Below are positions 7,781 to 16,193 of a stretch of 48,064 nt of DNA, piece after piece (positions within the stretch are counted from its first letter, which is position 1; each line of letters opens with the position of its first letter). Source of the DNA: Planctomycetota bacterium (lineage in GTDB: Bacteria; Planctomycetota; Phycisphaerae; WQYP01); NCBI GenBank assembly GCA_021851715.1, contig JAJZCR010000024.1, positions 1 to 48,064 of the forward strand, read 5' to 3'. The notes beneath the pieces were generated by a model. It did no database searches and was not told the origin of the DNA. It worked only from the letters and a program-made list of their open reading frames with translations. Both the position numbers and the translations under genes were made by a program.

Positions 7781-8593
7781 ATGCTTGCCGGAACAGACCT
7801 GATTGCCGACATCAATCTCTGCCAACCTGGGCGTGGGCGTATGGCCCTGTGGTGGCTGGGCCAGCACAGCTATGTTGTGAAGATTGCAGATACAATCTTA
7901 TACATTGATGTTTTTTTTACCCCCCTGCCGGGCCGCCTTGTGCCACCGCTGATTCCCGCGGAGCTGGCCACCAACGCCGATTTCATCTGTGGCACCCACG
8001 ACCACGCGGACCATATTGACCGTCCCGCATGGCCCATAGTTGCCAAGGCTTCCCCGCAGGCCAAATTTGTGGTGCCTCGGGCTTTTGTACAGGACCTGAC
8101 AGAGGAATTTCATCTGCCGGGCCAACGATTTCTGGGTGTGGATGACGGCCTGAGCGTACAAGCCGGGCGGGTCAAAATTACCGGCGTGCCCGCGGCACAC
8201 GAATTTCTTGCCATTGATCCAAAAACCGGGGGAAACTTATTTCTCGGTTTCGTGTTTGAGGCCGACGGCCTGTGCTTTTATCACGCTGGCGATACTTGCA
8301 TGTACGAAGGCATGCAGGCCAAACTGCGACGTTGGCAATTTGATCTGATGCTGTTGCCGATCAATGGTCGCGATGCCAAGCGGCTCAGCAGCGGCTGCAT
8401 TGGCAACTTGACCTTTCAGGAAGCGGCCGATCTCGCTGGATCGCTGCGGCCTAAGCTGGTGCTGCCAGCCCATTACGACATGTTTGCCATGAACAGCGCC
8501 AACCCGCAGGACTTTCTCGATTACTACCGGGTCAAGTACCCCAGCCTGCGGGCCGACATCTGCGAGTATGGCCAACGGATGATATGGCCATAA
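7781..8593 (+). CDS. MBL-fold metal-dependent hydrolase, UlaG-like
   Basis: 270 residues. The metallo-beta-lactamase core is clear: the metal-binding motif THDHADH (H73, H75, D77, H78), later VPAAHEFLAI, and a late metal-ligand segment FYHAGDTCMYEG, ending with LVLPAHYDMFA. The overall layout, including LLPINGRD, is that of the UlaG family, whose namesake opens L-ascorbate-6-phosphate lactone. The actual substrate cannot be told. The start at 7781 has AGAAAGG 9 bases upstream. A palindrome upstream suggests specific regulation. It is transcribed alone, convergent with nirA, with a gap of 27 bases. Confidence 0.85.
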   Translation: MLAGTDLIADINLCQPGRGRMALWWLGQHSYVVKIADTILYIDVFFTPLPGRLVPPLIPAELATNADFICGTHDHADHIDRPAWPIVAKASPQAKFVVPRAFVQDLTEEFHLPGQRFLGVDDGLSVQAGRVKITGVPAAHEFLAIDPKTGGNLFLGFVFEADGLCFYHAGDTCMYEGMQAKLRRWQFDLMLLPINGRDAKRLSSGCIGNLTFQEAADLAGSLRPKLVLPAHYDMFAMNSANPQDFLDYYRVKYPSLRADICEYGQRMIWP

Positions 8594-8620
8594 CAACGGC
8601 TCAAGCAGCGGCGACCCGGT

Positions 8621-10378
8621 TTAATTGACCTCCGCCATTTCCGGAATATGAAGCCATTGAGCCAGTTGTTCCGGCGTGTTGCGCAGCACAAACTGGCGGA
8701 AGGTTTCATCATCGCCAGTACGATTATCCTTGTAAGCCTGCACAATTTGGGCGATGGATTGATGGACGAAATCCGCCGGTACTTTTTTCATCGCCACTTT
8801 GGCAAATGCGGCGTCGGCTCCGAGCGTACCGCCCAGCATGATCTGAAATGCTTCAGTGCCGCGCTGCCCGCGAAAATTACAGACCACGCCCATCAGCCCG
8901 ATATCCGCCACCTGATACTGGGCACAACTGTTGGGGCAGCCGGTGACGCTGACCATAATGGGAGTATCAATGTCCACCTTCTCTTCCAGGTATTTGAGAA
9001 TCCGTCCGGCCCGGGTCTTGGTTTCTACAATCGCCAGATTGCAGAATTCCGTACCCGTACAGGAAATCAGATTGCCCCGCCAGAGCGGAGCATGAGGCGT
9101 TAACCCCGCCCCATCCAGAGCCTTGCTCATTTCCTCCACACGAGCCGTGGGAACGTTCACAAACAGCAGATTCTGCTTGTTGGACAGGACCAGGCGGGCT
9201 TTGTCCGCGCCGGCGATCTTCCGCGCAATTTCAGCGGCAGCATGCAACTGCGCCGCCGTGATGCGCCCGCGTTCAATGGGCACACCAATGTAGGATAAAC
9301 CAGACTGCTTCTGCAGACCTGAACCCAGATGATCCGTATGCGGGGCATATTCGGGGGCGGCGATGTTGTCATCGTGTTCCAGTTTGAAGCCCATATCGGC
9401 TTCCAGATAATCCCGAAACTTCTGCCAGCCCCAGTCCGCCACCAGGTATTTTAATCTTGCCCTGGTGCGTTTTTCACGATAACCATGATCGCGGAAAATG
9501 TGGGCTACGCCACGGGCCACCGCCGGCAATTGAGCCTCATGTACAAAGGCCCGCAGCCCCTGTCCGATGTAGGGCTGGCTGGAAAGTCCGCCGCCGACGC
9601 ACAGGCCAAACCCGCGTTCTTCCTGGCCGCTCATCGGGTGTATCCGTCGCACACCGAACACGCCGATATCATTGATCTGCGGCTGATGGCAGTGCAGGTG
9701 GCACCCCCCCACGGCGGATTTAAATTTTCTTGGAAAATTGCTGAACTCCTTGTTGCCATCTAGAAACATCTGGTTGACGGCCGCGACGGCCGGGGAAGCA
9801 TCTATAATTTCCGCAGCCAGGCAACCCGCCAGCGGGCAACCCACCACGTTGCGTGGAGTATCTCCGCAGGCAAACTTGCTCACCATGCCCACCCGCTCCA
9901 ATTGAGGCAAAATTTCCGCCAGAGCTTCCAGCGTCAAATAATGCAACTGAAAGCATTGGCGCGTGGTAATGTCGGCAAATCCACTGGTATATTTTTCGAC
10001 GATGGTGGCAACGGCTTCGAGCTGCTCCACGTTGAGAAAACCATTGGGAATTCGAATACGTAGCATAAAATGGCACAGGTTGGGCAGTTGCTGGTAAATG
10101 CCGAACCAGCGCAGACGCACAAAATCTTCTTCCGACACCTTGGCCCGCCGCGCCGCGCTACGAATGACTTCCGGTGCATCGCAACGTGGCACCGTTCGCC
10201 GATAGGTTTCCAAATCTTTCGCGGAAAGGAGCATTTCCAGCGGCTCGGCAACCTCCGTCCGGGCATAACGGAAAATATCATCCCATACATCCAAACCATC
10301 CTTGGCCAACTTGATTTCTTCCACCTTGTTGAGTTTACGGCCACCCATCGGCAGTGCTGATATTGTGGAAACATTCAT
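8621..10378 (-). CDS. nirA: Ferredoxin-nitrite reductase (siroheme, 4Fe-4S)
   Basis: 585 residues. This class reduces nitrite to ammonium with six electrons from ferredoxin. Two half-domains of the nitrite/sulfite reductase family are present, with DITTRQCFQLHY in the first half. The cluster and siroheme Cys motifs CTGTEFCNLAIVETK and VTGCPNSC are in the second. The first Cys motif followed by ETK resembles plant and bacterial nitrite reductases (CTGNQFC..ETK) more than sulfite reductases. The start at 10378 follows TTTGGAG by 9 bases; an ATG 24 bases further up would include that site and is less likely. A strong promoter lies 70 bases upstream. No nitrate reductase or transporter gene is near, and a sulfite reductase role is not fully excluded. 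Confidence 0.9.
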   Translation of the reverse strand: MNVSTISALPMGGRKLNKVEEIKLAKDGLDVWDDIFRYARTEVAEPLEMLLSAKDLETYRRTVPRCDAPEVIRSAARRAKVSEEDFVRLRWFGIYQQLPNLCHFMLRIRIPNGFLNVEQLEAVATIVEKYTSGFADITTRQCFQLHYLTLEALAEILPQLERVGMVSKFACGDTPRNVVGCPLAGCLAAEIIDASPAVAAVNQMFLDGNKEFSNFPRKFKSAVGGCHLHCHQPQINDIGVFGVRRIHPMSGQEERGFGLCVGGGLSSQPYIGQGLRAFVHEAQLPAVARGVAHIFRDHGYREKRTRARLKYLVADWGWQKFRDYLEADMGFKLEHDDNIAAPEYAPHTDHLGSGLQKQSGLSYIGVPIERGRITAAQLHAAAEIARKIAGADKARLVLSNKQNLLFVNVPTARVEEMSKALDGAGLTPHAPLWRGNLISCTGTEFCNLAIVETKTRAGRILKYLEEKVDIDTPIMVSVTGCPNSCAQYQVADIGLMGVVCNFRGQRGTEAFQIMLGGTLGADAAFAKVAMKKVPADFVHQSIAQIVQAYKDNRTGDDETFRQFVLRNTPEQLAQWLHIPEMAEVN

Positions 10379-10446
10379 ATTACAAACTCCAAAAAAATTC
10401 AATCACATACTTTATGAGTAGGCAATTAAAAACCCTAATTATATAT

Positions 10447-10475
10447 ATTATATCACACTAATTTGCTAATTGCAA
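10447..10475 (-). promoter_or_regulatory. Sigma-70 promoter for nirA
   Basis: On the minus strand TTGCAA (10470-10475), exactly 17 bases, then TATAAT (10447-10452), within an unusually AT-rich stretch (10380-10520). The predicted leader is about 60 bases. Confidence 0.75.
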
Positions 10476-10606
10476 CCATATTCCTACCTTTAATATGGGA
10501 ATTATACTCAGGCCAATTTTTACCCTTTGGCGTTTTCTAACGCTGACTCACATCCACCCATGCAGCAGTCCAATGAGAGCAGCAACTCCCCGTGCCCCAT
10601 GCTACC

Positions 10607-10975
10607 TTATGCCCGTATATAGGTAATCGTCAAGGGGCCAGTTGCGATCAACAGAAAGGTGAAAAGCACGTTGGCGGCCAACACCGCAATGCTTAAAGCA
10701 AACAAACCCTTATTTTTAGGTGGGGCCAACCCTACCGCACCGCCTGCGAGGTAACATCCCACAAGGTGCAGGGTCACCCCGACAATCGCGAGTCGCACAT
10801 AATCCGTCGGGTTTGCATGCTCCAGGTACTTATTACGAATCAACAGATCCGCGACAATGGCCCCAATACCGGATAGAAAAAAAATCATCCAGAAAAATCC
10901 GCGGATGACGCTGTAACCGTTGGGCGTGGACTCGGAATCCACCGAGTCAGTTAAATTGGAATAAGCACTGGTCAT
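10607..10975 (-). CDS. Small membrane protein, unknown function
   Basis: 122 residues. A polar N-terminus of about 25 residues precedes three hydrophobic segments (near 26-46, 61-85 and 90-116). I recognise no family. AGGAAGGG lies 8 bases before the start. It is divergent from the MATE exporter gene, whose start is 91 bases away, and it runs towards nirA, which has its own promoter. Confidence 0.65.
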   Translation of the reverse strand: MTSAYSNLTDSVDSESTPNGYSVIRGFFWMIFFLSGIGAIVADLLIRNKYLEHANPTDYVRLAIVGVTLHLVGCYLAGGAVGLAPPKNKGLFALSIAVLAANVLFTFLLIATGPLTITYIRA

Positions 10976-11066
10976 GGATAAAACCCTTCCTGATCATTAC
11001 CTTAATTATAGTAACGTGGAGGGGGCTTGCCTATCAAGCGAACCAGGGCATGGTAGAATCCGGCAG

Positions 11067-12503
11067 ATGACTCCGCATGACCAAACTCAATCTGCCGCAC
11101 CCCACTCTGCCTGCAGTTGCCCCGCCAATGGGGTGCTGCTTTCAGAGATACTGCTCAATGCCGCGCCCAACGTGCTGGGAATGCTGGGTTTGACCGTGAT
11201 GCAGTTTATCGACGGCCTGATGCTTTCCTGGCTGGACCGGCAAACACCAGGGGGCGGGGTGAATTTAGCGGCATCGTATGGCGGCGGCATCATGGCGTGG
11301 ATTCCGCTGGCCTTTCTTTCCGGGTTGGGCCAATGCGTGAACACACTCTCTGGTCAATCTTTTGGGCGTGGTGCCAACACCGATGCCGCAACCTTTGCGT
11401 GGCAGGGGCTCTGGTGCGCCATATTTGCCGGCCTGCCTTGCATCGGCCTGATTTTTGCGGCCCCGATCATCTTTGGGTTGCTGGGGCAAACCGGTGTGCT
11501 GCTGCATGGGCAGATATTATTTTTTGATTTTCTTATTGCCGTCGCCCCCGTCAATCTGGCTTTGATGGTGTTGACCAGTTTTTACATGGGCGTGGCCCGC
11601 CCCATGTGTGTGGCCATGGCGGGCCTGGCCGGAAATCTGGTCAATGGGATATTGGATTGGCTGCTTATTTTCGGCCACGCCGGCTTGCCCAAACTCGGTC
11701 TTCTAGGATCGGCCGTAGCCACGGCCACCGGCACGTTGGTTTCGTTTGGAATCATGGCCAGCTTCTTTTTATCTACCCCAACCCGCCGCGAATTTCACAG
11801 TTCCAGCACGTGGCCCCTGCGCCGGGCTAAGTTGCTCCAACTGCTGCGGCTTGGCTTGCCCGCCGGCTGCCAATGGAGCAACGATGTGCTGACTTGGGCC
11901 ATTTTTACGCTGTGGCTGGTGAATCGCTTCGGTTCCGATGCCGCCGAAGCGCAAAGCGCGGTGATGCGCTTCATCCAAATATCATACCTGCCGGCGGTAG
12001 GCCTGGGATCCGCGGTGAACGCGGTTGTGGCTCGATACTGGGGCGCGGGTGATACGGCCACAGCACGCCGATCCACGCGGATAGCGTTGGGATTGGCCAT
12101 TGCCTACATGAGTTCCTGCGGACTGCTGTTCTGGCTTGGTGGACACGCCATGGCGGAAGTGTTTTTGGCTGGAGAGCGGCAGGTCCATATTGCCGTGGCC
12201 TTGCTGATTTTCGCCGCTTTTTTTCAGACGTTTGACGCGGTCAACATTATTTCCATCAGCGCCCTGCGCGGCACCGGCGATACGCTGCTGCCGGCCATAT
12301 TATGGGTGGTTTTATCCTGGGGAATTTGCGTGGCCGGCGGCTACGCGGCTGCCACCTTCTATCCCAAGGCAGGTCCACGCGGCCCATGGCTGATGGCCAC
12401 CATCTATGTCTGTGTGCTGGGCATGGCCAATCTTTTTCGCTGGCGGCACATTGCCGGCCGCCCCTTGGCTCCTGATTATTTGCCCGCCGCCCCACCGTCT
12501 TGA
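11067..12503 (+). CDS. MATE family multidrug/toxin efflux protein
   Basis: 478 residues from the ATG at 11067, close to the usual 450-480. About twelve hydrophobic segments are arranged as two halves. Typical MATE stretches are ILLNAAPNVLGMLGL with QFIDGLMLSWL at the start and GSAVNAVVARYWGAGD plus ISALRGTGDTLLPAI in the second half. Family members export cations and drugs in exchange for Na+ or H+; the substrate here is unknown. An upstream in-frame start at 10974 would overlap the divergent gene and adds a non-membrane extension, so it is not preferred. The 3' end overlaps sdhB on the opposite strand by 28 bases. Confidence 0.9.
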   Translation: MTPHDQTQSAAPHSACSCPANGVLLSEILLNAAPNVLGMLGLTVMQFIDGLMLSWLDRQTPGGGVNLAASYGGGIMAWIPLAFLSGLGQCVNTLSGQSFGRGANTDAATFAWQGLWCAIFAGLPCIGLIFAAPIIFGLLGQTGVLLHGQILFFDFLIAVAPVNLALMVLTSFYMGVARPMCVAMAGLAGNLVNGILDWLLIFGHAGLPKLGLLGSAVATATGTLVSFGIMASFFLSTPTRREFHSSSTWPLRRAKLLQLLRLGLPAGCQWSNDVLTWAIFTLWLVNRFGSDAAEAQSAVMRFIQISYLPAVGLGSAVNAVVARYWGAGDTATARRSTRIALGLAIAYMSSCGLLFWLGGHAMAEVFLAGERQVHIAVALLIFAAFFQTFDAVNIISISALRGTGDTLLPAILWVVLSWGICVAGGYAAATFYPKAGPRGPWLMATIYVCVLGMANLFRWRHIAGRPLAPDYLPAAPPS

Positions 12504-13234
12504 CCAGTGCCCATGAGCACGCGCAACACAATGCGCAGCGGATCGTAATATTTATCGACCACGCGCTCCTTCAGCGGGATAATGGCATTATCCGTGATGT
12601 GAATTTCTTCGGGGCATACCTCCGTGCAGCATTTGGTGATGTTGCACAGTCCTACACCACCTTCATCCTTGAGCAATTTCAGCCGGTCCAGAGTGTCCAT
12701 GGGGTGCATTTCGAGGCTGGCCACGCGAACCAGAAAACGCGGGCCGAAAAACTGCGGTTTCAGATCGTGTTCGCGCAGAACGTGGCATACATCTTGGCAT
12801 AAAAAGCATTCGATGCACTTGCGGAATTCCTGCACGCGATCTACATCGCGCTGACGCATCAAGAACGTGGCATCGGCCCCCGGTGTAAAAGGCGGAATCT
12901 TTTTGTTCACCGTGTAATTCCACGATACATCCGTCACCAGATCGCGGATAACCGGAAACGTTTTCATCGGCGAAACAGTGATGGTTTCAGCGGTCGGCAG
13001 GGCATCCAGGCGGGTCTTGCACATCAGCCGCGGCTTGCCATTGACTTCCGCACTGCACGAACCGCATTTGGCGGCTTTGCAATTCCAACGGCAGGCCAGA
13101 TCCGGAGCCTGCTCCCGTTGAATCTGATGAATGGCATCCAGCACCACCATGCCTTCCTGAACCTCCACCTGGTAATCCACAAAGGCTCCGCCATTGGGAT
13201 CACCGCGCCAAACCTTGAACGTGCGCCGGCTCAT
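12476..13234 (-). CDS. sdhB: Succinate dehydrogenase iron-sulfur subunit
   Basis: 252 residues. It carries electrons from the flavoprotein to the membrane anchor through three clusters. The [2Fe-2S] ligands are Cys52, 57, 60 and 72 (NCKAAKCGSC and MCK). The 4Fe-4S group is in CIECFLCQDVC (Cys140, 143, 146, with Cys207), and the 3Fe-4S group in CNITKCCTEVCPEEIHI (residues 197-213). It starts 4 bases inside the end of sdhA (ATGA overlap) and is the last gene of a sdhC-sdhA-sdhB operon. Length and Cys spacing are normal for the soluble-domain subunit. Confidence 0.95.
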   Translation of the reverse strand: MSRRTFKVWRGDPNGGAFVDYQVEVQEGMVVLDAIHQIQREQAPDLACRWNCKAAKCGSCSAEVNGKPRLMCKTRLDALPTAETITVSPMKTFPVIRDLVTDVSWNYTVNKKIPPFTPGADATFLMRQRDVDRVQEFRKCIECFLCQDVCHVLREHDLKPQFFGPRFLVRVASLEMHPMDTLDRLKLLKDEGGVGLCNITKCCTEVCPEEIHITDNAIIPLKERVVDKYYDPLRIVLRVLMGTGQDGGAAGK

Positions 13235-14964
13235 TTCTTCTCCTTGGCTTTTTTATCATCCACCAGCGGCTGCAATTCCGCCGTCTTCACCACGGAACAC
13301 CGCTCCACTTTCATGGTTTGGCCACCCTTTTTTATCACAATGTTATGTTCACCCCAATAATCGTCATACTTGGGAAAGTCGATGCGGCTGTGTGCCCCGC
13401 GGCTTTCCTGCCGCAGCAGCGCCGCACGCGTAATGGCCTCGGCGCAGATGAGCATATTGCGTAAGTCCCGGCACAGATGCCAGCCAGGATTGAACATCCG
13501 CTGCCCGTCCACCACGCCCACATTCTTGGCCCGTTGCTTGAATTCTTCCAGCTTGGCAATGGCAGCGGTCAAATCTTTTTCCTCGCGGAAGATTCCCACC
13601 AAACCTTGCATGGCATTTTGCAGATCCAGGTGCAACTTATAGGGATCTTCGGGGTTGGAGCGGCCGAAGAAACCGGTCATCTCGGCCGCCGCGATTTCAA
13701 TCTCCACGTCATCCGTTTTTGGTGCCGGAGCTGCCCTGGCGTATTCAACCGCTCCCATGCCCGCCCGCCGGCCAAACACCAGCAGGTCCGAAAGCGAGTT
13801 CCCGCCCAGCCGATTGGCCCCGTTCATGCCACCTGTACACTCCCCCGCCGCATACAAGCCGGGAACGCCGGTGGCACCGTTGTCCGCAGCGACCTTAAGT
13901 CCTCCCATGGCGTAATGACAGGTCGGTCCAACTTCCATGGGTTCCCGCGTAATATCCACATCGGCCAGTTCTTTGAACTGATGATACATGCTCGGCAATT
14001 TCTTTTTCACGTATTCAGCGCCGCGATGCGAAATATCCAGAAAACATCCGCCGTGCGGCGATCCCCGGCCATCCTTAACTTCGGTATAAATGGCCCGCGC
14101 CACCACATCACGGGTCGACAGCTCCATGCGCTTTGGGTCATATTTTTCCATGAAGCGCTCGCCCTTGTTGTTGCGAAGCATGCCGCCTTCACCACGCACC
14201 GCTTCCGTCACCAGCAATCCCTGCACGCCCGGCGGCCAGACCATGCCGGTGGGATGAAACTGCACAAATTCCATATCCAGCAGTTCCGCACCCGCATCGA
14301 AACCCAGGGCGTGCCCATCGCCGGTCCCTTCCCATGAATTCGATGTAATTTTGTAACACCGCCCCAGGCCGCCGGTGGCCAGCACAATGGCCTTGGCCTT
14401 AAATACCACAAACCGTCCCGTTTCCCGCCAGTACCCAAAGGCCCCGCACACCCGGTCGCCGTCCTTGAGCAGCCGGGTGATAGTGCATTCCATGAAGACA
14501 TCAATTCCCTGGTGAATACCTTTATCCTGAAGGGTGCGGATCAGTTCCAACCCCGTGCGATCACCCACATGGGCCAGCCGTTTATACGTATGACCGCCAA
14601 AGGCCCGCTGCAGAATCTTACCCTCTGGCGTGCGGTCAAAAACCGCACCCCAGCGTTCCAGTTCACGCACGCGTTCCGGAGCTTCCCGCGCGTGGAGTTC
14701 CGCCATGCGCCAGTTATTGAGGTATTTGCCGCCGAAAACAGTATCCTGAAAGTGCGTTTGCCAGTTGTCCTGGGAATCCACATTGGCCAGCGAAGCGGCA
14801 ATTCCACCTTCAGCCATCACGGTATGGGCCTTGCCCAGCAACGACTTGCAGATCATTGCGGTTTTCAGACCGGAGGCGGAGCATTCAATAGCCGCCCGCA
14901 ACCCCGCTCCGCCGGCTCCAATAATGATGACATCATGTTCGTGTGTTTCGTATTTATCATTCAC
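13231..14964 (-). CDS. sdhA: Succinate dehydrogenase flavoprotein subunit
   Basis: 577 residues. It oxidises succinate to fumarate with FAD. The dinucleotide fold begins VIIIGAGGAGLRAA (13-25). His47 in GKAHTVMAEGGIAAS corresponds to the His that binds FAD covalently in this family. The substrate-site motifs VQFHPTGM, RGEGG and the STRDVVARAIYTEV segment are present, as is GGNSLSDLLVFGRRAG near residue 400. The 4-base overlaps with sdhC upstream and sdhB downstream imply coupled translation. Confidence 0.96.
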   Translation of the reverse strand: MNDKYETHEHDVIIIGAGGAGLRAAIECSASGLKTAMICKSLLGKAHTVMAEGGIAASLANVDSQDNWQTHFQDTVFGGKYLNNWRMAELHAREAPERVRELERWGAVFDRTPEGKILQRAFGGHTYKRLAHVGDRTGLELIRTLQDKGIHQGIDVFMECTITRLLKDGDRVCGAFGYWRETGRFVVFKAKAIVLATGGLGRCYKITSNSWEGTGDGHALGFDAGAELLDMEFVQFHPTGMVWPPGVQGLLVTEAVRGEGGMLRNNKGERFMEKYDPKRMELSTRDVVARAIYTEVKDGRGSPHGGCFLDISHRGAEYVKKKLPSMYHQFKELADVDITREPMEVGPTCHYAMGGLKVAADNGATGVPGLYAAGECTGGMNGANRLGGNSLSDLLVFGRRAGMGAVEYARAAPAPKTDDVEIEIAAAEMTGFFGRSNPEDPYKLHLDLQNAMQGLVGIFREEKDLTAAIAKLEEFKQRAKNVGVVDGQRMFNPGWHLCRDLRNMLICAEAITRAALLRQESRGAHSRIDFPKYDDYWGEHNIVIKKGGQTMKVERCSVVKTAELQPLVDDKKAKEKK

Positions 14965-15758
14965 TTGATTATAAATAACCTCACATCATGCAATATTCCC
15001 GCAGAGCATAGCCGGATGTACAGATCCGTCAGCCCCACTGAAAACAGGCTTACCCAGGCCCATTCTGCGTGCCGTAAATTCAGAATTGATACCTTGCCCC
15101 ATATTTTGTAACGCGCCCGGGCCGTCCGCGAACAACTGAAACAATCCAGTTTGCCACCCACCAGGTGACGCAGCGAATTGCAACCGAAGCTGAACCCGGA
15201 AAGCGCTATGATATTGATCAGCATCACCAGCGACCCCACGCCTACCCCGAAATGCAGGTGTCCCGCCGCACCCCGGAAAAGAAATGCCCGCACCGCGTCA
15301 TACCACAAAAACAGCAGCACAATCGTGGCGAGGTAAAAAAAGTACCGGTGTATATTTTGTAAAATGAAGGGAAATTTGCGTTCCCCATGATAGTGCCGGT
15401 GTTTCGGCTCGCCTACCGCACATGCCGCTGGATCCAGGAAAAACGCCCGGTAATAAGTTTTGCGGTAATAATAACATGTCGCCCGAAAACCCAGCGGTAT
15501 CCACAAAATCAAAAAGGCAAATGAGAACGGCAGATGCAGACCAAACCACGACTGTACCTGCGGTGAATAAAAGGGCGAAAGGTAATACGCCCCGTGACCG
15601 GTGAAAAGAAAATTATCGCCCTGCCAGGCCGCCCAGGTGGAATACACGCCAAACGCGGACAACCCGATAAACACCAGCAGCGGCTTGACCCACCAGTTAT
15701 CCCTCCGTTGCGTGACTCCAAAACCTTTATGTTCAAGAATGGAAACGGGTTCCGCCAT
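14961..15758 (-). CDS. sdhC: Succinate dehydrogenase membrane anchor, single-subunit type
   Basis: 265 residues with about five hydrophobic segments. It replaces the usual SdhC+SdhD pair and resembles the long anchor of actinobacterial Sdh1-type enzymes. The segment GCNSLRHLVGGKLDCFSC (residues 192-209) puts Cys193, His198, Cys206 and Cys209 at the end of a hydrophobic helix. I recall a Rieske-type FeS cluster reported in the mycobacterial Sdh1 anchor, and these residues are good candidates for an equivalent site. Several other His residues could bind heme. AGGA lies 7 bases before the start, and the gene is first in the sdhCAB operon. The subunit call is firm; the cofactor is inferred. Confidence 0.85.
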   Translation of the reverse strand: MAEPVSILEHKGFGVTQRRDNWWVKPLLVFIGLSAFGVYSTWAAWQGDNFLFTGHGAYYLSPFYSPQVQSWFGLHLPFSFAFLILWIPLGFRATCYYYRKTYYRAFFLDPAACAVGEPKHRHYHGERKFPFILQNIHRYFFYLATIVLLFLWYDAVRAFLFRGAAGHLHFGVGVGSLVMLINIIALSGFSFGCNSLRHLVGGKLDCFSCSRTARARYKIWGKVSILNLRHAEWAWVSLFSVGLTDLYIRLCSAGILHDVRLFIIK

Positions 15759-15859
15759 TATTTATTCCTGTATTGTGCCGAAATATCAGCACCGCCACAC
15801 CTTCCAAAATGGTTGACGCATTGTGAAAATAAACGTTCACCATTTTTTGCCGACAGGGG

Positions 15860-15888
15860 ATTTTAGCAATCATGGGAAAATGCGTCAA
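15860..15888 (-). promoter_or_regulatory. Sigma-70 promoter for sdhCAB
   Basis: On the minus strand TTGACG (15883-15888), a 17-base spacer, then TAAAAT (15860-15865), about 100 bases before the sdhC start. Confidence 0.7.
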
Positions 15889-16193
15889 TTGCGTCCGGCC
15901 AGGTGACTCGACATGGCTCTAAATTACCGCGCTGCCCCTGTACAGCCAGGCCAACGGGCGTTTGCCGGACGGTCGGTCCGCCTCCGGCAGACCGGTGGAA
16001 ATGTGCAGGGCCGATCGTTACCAGATTTTCCCACACCCTCCGGCGAGACCAACCCATGGCGTTGTCGTTGGTTTTGGAATCGTTACACTATGCAGGCCAT
16101 ACACCTATGTCGCAAATCGATCCGCGGCTTGCATGGCCGTGGTGAATAACTACCGCGACATCGTGGGTGAAATCGGGTTTGGAGCTACTTACT
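15889..16193. other. Intergenic region, no gene seen
   Basis: Between the sdhC promoter and araB. Several short frames are open but none has a ribosome site or recognisable protein. I see no clear promoter for araB. Confidence 0.5.

Noticed and set aside
10997..11010. TATAAT-like box on the minus strand before the small membrane protein gene
   Set aside because: No acceptable -35 at any normal spacing, so not reported as a promoter.
13477..14337. Plus-strand frame of 286 codons opposite sdhA
   Set aside because: Antisense shadow; sdhA is complete with all motifs on the other strand.
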